Of a stretch of 5,126 bases of DNA, positions 1-5,126 are shown piece after piece (within the stretch, counting starts at the first letter, position 1; each line of letters begins with the position of its first letter). A program made the position numbers and the translations under genes. Source of the stretch: Desulfobacterales bacterium (GTDB taxonomy: Bacteria > Desulfobacterota > DSM-4660 > Desulfatiglandales > B25-G16); NCBI GenBank assembly GCA_030672485.1, contig DAOVGH010000051.1, positions 1-5,126 of the forward strand, given 5' to 3'. The notes under the pieces are model-generated. The model was not told where the DNA came from. It searched no databases and saw only the letters and a list, made by a program, of their open reading frames with translations.

Positions 1-1894
1 ATTTATCTCTAACCTCCCTATATTCATTCAGGGATAATAAGCTCTTACTCTTATCTCCGAAAATATCTGGATCCGAGAGTATTTTCTCCAGTTCTGCTTG
101 CCTTTTCTCCAGATCAGCGATTCTCTCTTCTAATACGGTCAGTTTGTCCTGAATGGGTTTTAGGGTAGCCGTAATCAGCTTCCGTTTTTCGGCATCTTGT
201 CTTCTTTTTGCCTTTCGATCCTTCTTGTCTTTGCTGGATGATACCTGAACCTGTTTCTTATCAGGGGCTGCCGATGGGATTCTGGAAATCCTTTCAAGGT
301 GATCATAATATTCATTGAGATTGCCCGGGTATTCCTCAATTACTTCCCCTTTTATGTCCCAGATCTTTGTGGCCAGCCTGTTGACAAAGGACTGGTTATG
401 GGAGACAAAGATCAATGTGCCTTTGTAGTCAACTAAGGCATCTGTTAGAATTTCTGATGATATGAGATCGAGATGATTTGTCGGTTCGTCCATCAACATA
501 AGGTTTCCAGGTTTTAGGAGCAATTTTGCAAGTGCTACCCTGGCCTTCTCCCCGCCTGAAAGGATCCCTATTGACTTGTCCACATCATCACCTGAAAAGA
601 GAAAGGCGCCGCACACGCCCCTAACAAAACCTATTGTTTCATTAAGGGCAACCTGATTAACCTCCTCGATTATTGTCTTTCTGGGATCCAGCGTATCAAG
701 GTGATGCTGGGCAAAGTAACTCATGGTCACCTTATTGCCCAGGATTATCTCACCATGATCAGGTCCGATTTCACCTGCCACCATCCTGAGTAACGTTGTC
801 TTACCAGAGCCGTTAGGACCTATGATGGCTATCCGTTCGCCCCTTAATACCGTTAGATCGATGTTAGTATAGAGGGTTTTGTCGCTAAAACCCTTTGAAA
901 GCCCTTTGAATGTTACTACCTGTTTTCCACTCCTGGGGATAGTAGGGAAAGAAAAATGGATGGTCCTTTGGGGCCTGTGAGTTTCAACTAGTTCCATTTT
1001 TCTGAGCACTTTTATCTTGCTTTGTGCCTGTCTGGCCTTTGTGGCCTTATACCGGAACCTCTCAATAAATCTCTGGGCCTCTTTTATCCTTTGCTCCTGA
1101 TTCCTGGCCGTGGCCTCCAGGGCTAGTCTTTCCTCCACCCTGGCCCTCAGGTAAGAATCATAATCCCCCCTGTAGGATTTCAAACCTTCCGATTCAAGGC
1201 TTATGATGCGATTTATCTGCCTGTTTAAGAAATCCCTGTCATGGCATATAAGAATTATAGTCCCTTTATAGGCTTGGAGGAATTGTTCCAACCAGTGTAC
1301 GGAAGGAATATCAAGGTGATTGGTTGGTTCGTCCAGCAAAAGCAAGTCAGGTCTTTGATAAAGAAGACTGCCAAGGAGCACCCTCATCTTCCATCCATCG
1401 CTCAGTGATGAAACCCGGATACCAAAATCCCCGGACTGAAAGCCTAAACCGGCCAGTATCCTTTCGGCCTCATGGGATGGAAATTGCATATCCAGATAGC
1501 TCATTTTCTGGTGTAATTCGGCAAGCCGCCCAGCCAGTTCTAGTTGGCCCCTTTTGTGCCGGACATTTTTCAGTGACTCCTCTGTCCCTATTATATCGTT
1601 TCTGAGCCTTGCCCTTCCTGGTATGGAATCCAGGGCAGATTGGAGTACCTTACCGGATAATGCAGCATGAATATCCTGTGGTAGATATCCGATCCTGATA
1701 CCCTTCCCTCTCTTAATCTCTCCACTGTCAGGAGAGGTTTGCCCGGTTATAAGTCTCAACAATGTTGTCTTGCCGGATCCATTTGGCCCTACAAGGCCTA
1801 TCCTATCTCCAGACCCTACCTGGAGTCCGATTTCATGAAAAAGCCTTCTCCCCAAAAAGGCGAGGGAAAGTTTAGAGATGGTTACAAGGCCCAT
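1..1894 (-). CDS. ABC-F family ATPase, Uup/YheS-like (3' end cut by window edge)
   Basis: This is a soluble ABC-F protein: two ATP-binding cassettes in one chain with no membrane segment, a family known to act on the ribosome (translation factors, antibiotic protection) or, for Uup, on DNA/ribosomes. The frame is open from ATG at 1894 to the left edge, 631 codons with no stop, so the C-terminus is missing. Seen in order: Walker A GPNGSGKTT (about residues 36-44), Q-loop Gln 73, signature LSDGW (164-168), Walker B with DEPTNHLD (188-195), H-loop His 218; a charged interdomain linker (about 250-305) containing FIERFRYKATKARQAQ, the hallmark of ABC-F; second Walker A (359-367), Gln 396, signature LSGGEKARV (445-453), second DEPTNHLD (469-476), His 499; then a Lys-rich segment (546-573) and heptad-like coiled coil (about 574-608), as in Uup or YheS. 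Both catalytic Glu (189, 470) are present. A TAA lies in frame two codons upstream, fixing ATG 1894 as the first start; no Shine-Dalgarno is seen. Subgroup and substrate are not resolved; family call is firm. Confidence 0.95.
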   Translation of the reverse strand, partial: MGLVTISKLSLAFLGRRLFHEIGLQVGSGDRIGLVGPNGSGKTTLLRLITGQTSPDSGEIKRGKGIRIGYLPQDIHAALSGKVLQSALDSIPGRARLRNDIIGTEESLKNVRHKRGQLELAGRLAELHQKMSYLDMQFPSHEAERILAGLGFQSGDFGIRVSSLSDGWKMRVLLGSLLYQRPDLLLLDEPTNHLDIPSVHWLEQFLQAYKGTIILICHDRDFLNRQINRIISLESEGLKSYRGDYDSYLRARVEERLALEATARNQEQRIKEAQRFIERFRYKATKARQAQSKIKVLRKMELVETHRPQRTIHFSFPTIPRSGKQVVTFKGLSKGFSDKTLYTNIDLTVLRGERIAIIGPNGSGKTTLLRMVAGEIGPDHGEIILGNKVTMSYFAQHHLDTLDPRKTIIEEVNQVALNETIGFVRGVCGAFLFSGDDVDKSIGILSGGEKARVALAKLLLKPGNLMLMDEPTNHLDLISSEILTDALVDYKGTLIFVSHNQSFVNRLATKIWDIKGEVIEEYPGNLNEYYDHLERISRIPSAAPDKKQVQVSSSKDKKDRKAKRRQDAEKRKLITATLKPIQDKLTVLEERIADLEKRQAELEKILSDPDIFGDKSKSLLSLNEYREVRDK

Positions 1895-1907
1895 AATTTA
1901 CAAAAGT

Positions 1908-1933
1908 AAGTGAGCTAAAGTGAGCTAAAGTTT
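1908..1933 (+). repeat. 10-base tandem units TGAGCTAAAG (left arm)
   Basis: Two exact adjacent copies of TGAGCTAAAG occupy 1911-1920 and 1921-1930, preceded by a partial match (AAGTAAG) and followed by TTTAAAGG. This array forms the left arm of the intergenic hairpin. Confidence 0.85.
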
Positions 1934-1994
1934 AAAGGTAATATCTAACCCACTTAACTTTAGGCACTTCAAACTTTAGGCACTTTAGGCACTT
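1908..1994. repeat. Imperfect inverted repeat / long hairpin between trkH and the ABC-F gene
   Basis: Arms 1908-1933 and 1971-1994 are reverse complements over 22 base pairs in three blocks (5, 8 and 9 pairs), interrupted by two small internal loops where the left arm has AG and the right arm a single G. The 37-base loop (1934-1970) holds another copy of the right-arm unit (1957-1969) that could compete for pairing. In the minus-strand transcript the hairpin lies just after the trkH stop and ends 13 bases before the ABC-F start codon; it is followed by only a short T run (TACTTTTG). It could be an intrinsic terminator or attenuator of poor quality, an mRNA-stabilising stem, or a dispersed repeat element with no local role. 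The structure is seen directly; the function is inference. Confidence 0.75.
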
Positions 1995-1996
1995 TT
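1957..1996 (+). repeat. 9-base tandem units ACTTTAGGC (right arm)
   Basis: ACTTTAGGC occurs at 1957-1965, 1973-1981 and 1982-1990, followed by a truncated ACTTT at 1991. The first copy is offset by a short spacer (ACTTCAA), the last two are directly adjacent. The units are near reverse complements of the left-arm units but one base shorter. They lie immediately downstream of the trkH stop codon. Confidence 0.85.
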
Positions 1997-2001
1997 TATA
2001 A

Positions 2002-3450
2002 TTACTTACGCCAGTATGCAGGGGCAAGCAGGATGATAACGGTGTATATCTCAAGACGGCCGAGAAGCATACAGAAGATCAGGATCCATTTACCCAGGCC
2101 AGGAACAGGTAGGTAGTTTTTTAGCGGCCCAACCAGGCCAAATCCTGGACCGACATTTCCTATGGTGGCGGCTACAGAGGCAAAGGATGTGACAATATCA
2201 AGGCCAATGGAGGACATAATTATGACTGCTATAATAAAAAGGGCCAGATAGAGGATAAAGAATCCCCCTATACTATTCAATACATCTGCGGGAACTGGCT
2301 TGCCACCGAGCTTTATAGACCTCACGGCGTGGGGATGAATCAGCCTGAAAATCTCCTGGTAGCCATATTTCACAAGCAGTATAATCCTCATGACCTTTAT
2401 TGCTCCACCGGTAGATCCTGCCATGGCCCCGACAAACATACACAGGATAAGAATGATCTGCGATAGGGCAGGCCACTGAGCATAATTGCCGGTTACAAAA
2501 CCAGTCGTTGTGATTATGGATGTAACCTGAAAGGCGGCATGTCTGAATGCATTGCTTATGGAATGATACACTGTCCCATAGACATTAAAGGTAACCAGAA
2601 GGATAAGGATGGCCAGGATGGAAAGAAAGACGCGGCACTCCGGGTCCCTGCCGAATACCCTAAAATCTCCCCTCAAAAACCTGTAGTGGAGGGAAAAATT
2701 TACCCCGGCCAGGATCATAAAAACGGTTATAACACCCTCAAAATAGGCGCTGTTATACCCGGCAATACTTGCGCTCTGTGTGCTGAATCCTCCAGTAGGC
2801 ATGGTACAGAAGGCGTGACAGAGGGAATCGAAGAGGGACATCCCGCCCATAGACAAAAGGCCTATCTCAAGTAAGGTGATAAAGAGATAGACCTTCCATA
2901 GGGTTTTAGCTGTCTCCGAGATGCGAGGTTGTAACTTATCCACTACTGGACTTGGGATCTCGGCCTTATAGAGTTGCATACCTCCCACACCCAAAAAGGG
3001 GAGAATAGCAATGGAGAGCACAATAATCCCCATCCCCCCTATCCACTGAGTCAGGCTCCTCCAGAAGAGTATTCCCTCGGGGAGCATTTCAATGTTGCTA
3101 AGAATAGAGGCTCCGGTAGTGGTAAAGCCAGATATAGATTCAAAATAGGCATCGGTGAAAGTGCCGATTGAACCGGAAAACAAAAAGGGAAGAGAACCAA
3201 AAAGGCCGGCACTCAACCAGCCGAGGGTAACGATGGCCATACCCTCTTTTTGGCTCAGGGACGAGTAATCGGTTGTTTTGACAAGAAGAAAAAGGGCAAT
3301 GCCACTGCCCGATGTGATAATGAAGGAATAGAGTATCGGGAAAAAGCCTCCATCGGAATATATGAGGGAGACTATGAGGGGTGCAATCATGGAAAGCCCG
3401 AGAAAGAAATTGAGGATCCCGATCAGCCGGAATATCTGCCTAAAACGCAT
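2002..3450 (-). CDS. trkH: Trk potassium uptake system membrane subunit TrkH
   Basis: TrkH is the K+-translocating channel-like subunit in the inner membrane, working as a dimer on a TrkA ring. The 482-residue product has the usual family length (about 480-490). It is strongly hydrophobic with segments near residues 8-30, 36-57, 71-91, 128-152, 184-203, 237-257, 273-293, 329-350, 394-416 and 455-478, fitting the two-helix start plus four M1-P-M2 repeats. All four filter loops are visible: SGFTTTGAS (Gly 113), PTGGFST (218-224), TTTGFVTG (314-321) and NVGPGFG (432-438), each with the selectivity Gly. The conserved IGGMGIIVL (137-145) and GSTGGAIKV (345-353) are present; the latter has Ala where a third Gly is commonly found. 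The start ATG overlaps the trkA stop by one base (TAATG) and has no Shine-Dalgarno, so translation probably depends on ribosomes finishing trkA. KtrB is a possible alternative within the superfamily, but length and the two extra N-terminal helices favour TrkH. Confidence 0.96.
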   Translation of the reverse strand: MRFRQIFRLIGILNFFLGLSMIAPLIVSLIYSDGGFFPILYSFIITSGSGIALFLLVKTTDYSSLSQKEGMAIVTLGWLSAGLFGSLPFLFSGSIGTFTDAYFESISGFTTTGASILSNIEMLPEGILFWRSLTQWIGGMGIIVLSIAILPFLGVGGMQLYKAEIPSPVVDKLQPRISETAKTLWKVYLFITLLEIGLLSMGGMSLFDSLCHAFCTMPTGGFSTQSASIAGYNSAYFEGVITVFMILAGVNFSLHYRFLRGDFRVFGRDPECRVFLSILAILILLVTFNVYGTVYHSISNAFRHAAFQVTSIITTTGFVTGNYAQWPALSQIILILCMFVGAMAGSTGGAIKVMRIILLVKYGYQEIFRLIHPHAVRSIKLGGKPVPADVLNSIGGFFILYLALFIIAVIIMSSIGLDIVTSFASVAATIGNVGPGFGLVGPLKNYLPVPGLGKWILIFCMLLGRLEIYTVIILLAPAYWRK

Positions 3451-3452
3451 TA
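3448..3452 (-). promoter_or_regulatory. TAATG stop/start overlap, probable translational coupling of trkA to trkH
   Basis: On the minus strand the TAA of trkA and the ATG of trkH share one A. The bases before it (AGAATACTTTTA) are not purine-rich enough for a Shine-Dalgarno site, so termination-reinitiation is the likely way trkH is translated. The overlap is seen; the mechanism is inferred. Confidence 0.7.
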
Positions 3453-4808
3453 AAAGTATTCTAGTTTAACGGTAAACAGTTTTTCGAGCTTTGGTATAGC
3501 CTCTTTAAGCGCGAATATTATCAGATGATCATGCGGCTTGATCATGTTGTGGCCTCGTGGGATAATAATCTCCTCTCCCCTGACAATTGCACCAACAATA
3601 GCCCCTTTCGGAAATTTCACCCTGGATAGAGGGATATTTACGATGTCAGAAGTCTCTAATGCCTCGAATTCTATAGCCTCTGCACCTTCTCCCTTGAGGG
3701 GTGCCACACATATCACCTTTCCCTTCCTGATGTACTGGAGGATCGTTCTAATTGCAGAAAGCCTTGGGCTTACAACCGTATCAATTCCTATTGCAGAGAC
3801 AAGGGGGATGTAGCTTAGTTTTCCTATCTTGGTTACCGTCTTTTTTGCCCCGAGTGCCTTGCCCAGTAAAGAGATAAGAACATTATTCTCCTCATCCCCG
3901 GTCATCACAGCCATAATATCCACATCAGCCACATTCTCTTCCATAAGGAACTCCCGGTCTGTGCCATCACCATTTAATACAACCACCTTTTCAAGCTTTT
4001 CGGCAAGCTCCAGGCATCTCTGGCTATCTTTTTCAATTATCTTGGTATTGATATTGGTGCTATCGAGTGATGTTGCCAGGGCCAGGCCAGTTTCACCGCC
4101 GCCGACGATGATAACCCGACTCAATTCCTCTTCTCTAAGGCTCAAGAGGCGGAAGACATTTGGGATTTGCTCCCTCTGGGTAACATAATATACTAAATCA
4201 TTCGGTTGGATCGTATCTTGGCCACTCGGTATGATAACCTGGTCTCCCCTCACAATAACACCGACAAGGATCCCACGCTCATAGTCATTAAAGGTGGAGA
4301 GCCTCTGTCCGACCAATGGCGAGTTGTCTTTTATCGTTATACCGATTAACTTGATTCTACCATCGACGAAATCAATAACCTCAGAGGCCCATGGCACCTC
4401 CATGAGCCTGAGCATAGAGGCAACCATCTCTGACTTGGGATTGATGATCAGGTCAATATTCAGGAAGTCCTGACGGAAAATCTCTCTGTGTTTCATATAA
4501 TCCGGATTCTTTATCCGGGCTATCTTGGTAATATAGTCTGTTAGGTGCTGGGCGTAAAAACAGGCAATCAAATTCGCCTCGTCACTATCAGTGGCTGCCA
4601 CGATTATGTCGCTTTCCTTGATACCTGCCTCATGTAATACCGAGGGACTGGTGCCAGAGCCCAGGATAGCTTGAACATCTATGACATTTTGGATTTGCCG
4701 GATCTTATTTGGATCTGTTTCAATGACAACCACATCATGATTCTCCACCGATAGCCTCTGGGCAATATTAAAACCAACCTCACCAGCGCCTATGATAATG
4801 ACTTTCAT
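3450..4808 (-). CDS. trkA: Trk potassium uptake system peripheral subunit TrkA
   Basis: TrkA is the cytoplasmic nucleotide-binding subunit that assembles under TrkH and gates K+ uptake in response to adenine nucleotides or NAD(H). From ATG 4808 the product has 452 residues, close to the 458 of E. coli TrkA, with two tandem RCK modules: RCK_N 1 (about 1-120; GAGEVG at 7-12 and the strand-end acid Glu 30), TrkA_C 1 (about 140-220), RCK_N 2 (about 230-345; GGGETG at 236-241, Glu 259, GDGT at 280-283) and TrkA_C 2 (about 365-450). Both Rossmann glycine motifs and both acidic residues are intact, so both modules may bind nucleotide. The frame extends to a GTG at 4838, but those ten extra residues precede the conserved first beta strand (MKVIIIGAG), so ATG 4808 is preferred. 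The only ribosome-site candidate is a weak AAGAG abutting this ATG. It is first gene of the trkA-trkH operon, behind a promoter about 60 bases upstream. Confidence 0.96.
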   Translation of the reverse strand: MKVIIIGAGEVGFNIAQRLSVENHDVVVIETDPNKIRQIQNVIDVQAILGSGTSPSVLHEAGIKESDIIVAATDSDEANLIACFYAQHLTDYITKIARIKNPDYMKHREIFRQDFLNIDLIINPKSEMVASMLRLMEVPWASEVIDFVDGRIKLIGITIKDNSPLVGQRLSTFNDYERGILVGVIVRGDQVIIPSGQDTIQPNDLVYYVTQREQIPNVFRLLSLREEELSRVIIVGGGETGLALATSLDSTNINTKIIEKDSQRCLELAEKLEKVVVLNGDGTDREFLMEENVADVDIMAVMTGDEENNVLISLLGKALGAKKTVTKIGKLSYIPLVSAIGIDTVVSPRLSAIRTILQYIRKGKVICVAPLKGEGAEAIEFEALETSDIVNIPLSRVKFPKGAIVGAIVRGEEIIIPRGHNMIKPHDHLIIFALKEAIPKLEKLFTVKLEYF

Positions 4809-4868
4809 CTCTTGTTTCGCGCCTGAATTGCGCCCCACCTTTCTATCTATAGGTCAAAACTAAGGTGA

Positions 4869-4897
4869 GTTTTAAAGAAGCCCGGATCAAAAGTCAA
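4869..4897 (-). promoter_or_regulatory. Predicted sigma70-type promoter for trkA-trkH
   Basis: On the minus strand, TTGACT (4897-4892) matches five of six bases of the -35 consensus and TAAAAC (4874-4869) matches four of six of the -10, separated by exactly 17 bases. Transcription would begin near 4862, giving a leader of roughly 54 bases to ATG 4808 or about 24 to the alternative GTG 4838. Position and orientation suit the trkA-trkH operon. This is pattern matching only. Confidence 0.6.
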
Positions 4898-4907
4898 TAA
4901 TAATAAG

Positions 4908-4926
4908 TTTTCCCCTGCTGGGAAAA
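4908..4926. promoter_or_regulatory. Perfect palindrome next to the -35 box, possible operator
   Basis: TTTTCCC (4908-4914) and GGGAAAA (4920-4926) are perfect inverted 7-base arms around a 5-base centre (CTGCT). The element lies 10 bases upstream of the predicted -35 box of trkA, where an activator or repressor of K+ uptake could bind. Alternatively, in minus-strand RNA it is a short stem followed by ACTTATTATTATT, so it could be a weak terminator for a gene beyond the right edge. The palindrome is certain, its role is not. Confidence 0.4.
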
Positions 4927-5126
4927 TTGGTTCATATTTTGCAGATACATTGAACAGACCACAGGGTACATCGCTTTTCACAATGGTAATGATGAGATAT
5001 TGTCCCTAAGTCTTAGAAGGGCATGACTTTTTCAGCAATTAAGAACTCGTTACTCATTCCAAGATAAAGACAAATCACCCCATACTGAAAAAAGGCTGCA
5101 ACCTTATTGCTGATGGGGCCGAGGAA
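4927..5126. other. Region upstream of the trk promoter with no recognised gene
   Basis: No convincing gene is seen. One minus-strand frame is open from the right edge for 37 codons (5126-5016) and stops at TAA 5015-5013; its predicted residues end in AEKVMPF and match no family I recognise, so it may be the tail of an upstream gene or chance. An ATG at 5113 on the plus strand has only four codons before the edge and no ribosome site. Small symmetric elements are present: CTAAGTCTTAG (5006-5016), and CTTTTTCAG (5027-5035) facing CTGAAAAAAG (5085-5094). No tRNA or other structured RNA could be recognised. Confidence 0.5.

Noticed and set aside
1324..1605. 93-codon plus-strand open frame
   Set aside because: It lies antisense inside the ABC-F gene, and its predicted product shows no domain or hydrophobic pattern; the minus-strand frame explains the sequence fully.
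1904..1996. CRISPR-like array between trkH and the ABC-F gene
   Set aside because: The units are only 9 or 10 bases, directly adjacent, with no unique spacers and in opposing orientations.
1895..2001. Classical intrinsic terminator for trkH
   Set aside because: The stem is long but AT-rich with internal loops, and only a four-base T run follows it, so I describe it as a hairpin and leave termination as a possibility.
2539..2874. Plus-strand open frame opposite trkH, together with smaller ones at 2974-3171 and 3250-3453
   Set aside because: These are antisense shadows of a well-conserved membrane protein gene; their products are charged, low-complexity mixtures without recognisable motifs.
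3538..4188. Two plus-strand open frames (3538-3813 and 3829-4188) opposite trkA
   Set aside because: Antisense shadows of trkA; the Ser-rich composition is what the reverse reading of RCK-domain codons gives.
4809..4838. N-terminal extension of TrkA from a GTG at 4838, adding ten residues
   Set aside because: The extension precedes the conserved first strand of the Rossmann fold, which in TrkA proteins starts at or very near the initiator Met; length from ATG 4808 already matches the family. It cannot be fully excluded because the ATG has only a weak ribosome site.
5027..5094. Insertion-sequence remnant suggested by the facing CTTTTTCAG and CTGAAAAAAG
   Set aside because: The arms are short and mostly homopolymer, no target duplication or transposase fragment is seen, so there is not enough to call a mobile element.

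Overview
The window carries three genes, all on the minus strand, and no sign of a phage, plasmid, CRISPR or RNA gene. Reading in the direction of transcription (right to left) it holds: a noncoding upstream region with one good sigma70-type promoter (about 4839-5126); trkA (3450-4808), the cytoplasmic regulatory subunit of a Trk potassium uptake system; trkH (2002-3450), its membrane channel subunit, overlapping trkA by one base; a 107-base gap filled almost entirely by short repeats in inverted orientation (1895-2001); and a duplicated-ATPase ABC-F protein (1894 down to the left edge), cut off near its C-terminus after 631 codons.

The organism cannot be named with certainty. Intermediate base composition, frequent AGG/AGA and ATA codons, a tight trkA-trkH pair with trkA first, and an ABC-F protein with a long lysine-rich C-terminal coiled coil suggest a Gram-negative-type environmental bacterium, perhaps of the former Deltaproteobacteria, Nitrospirae or a related lineage. 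This is inference from style, not from a marker gene.

TrkA and TrkH form one functional unit. TrkH makes the potassium-conducting pore with four selectivity-filter loops, all visible, and TrkA forms the nucleotide-binding ring with two RCK modules that gates it. The one-base overlap implies translational coupling from a single promoter upstream of trkA. The ABC-F gene faces the same way but encodes a soluble ribosome-associated type of ATPase, with no obvious link to potassium uptake. The repeat-filled gap that separates it from trkH can fold into a long imperfect hairpin, which could end or attenuate the trkAH transcript.

The genes are ordinary for their families. The most unusual element is the intergenic repeat structure: two arms that pair with each other over 22 base pairs, yet are built from units of different length (10 and 9 bases). 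No clearly new multi-gene system is visible.
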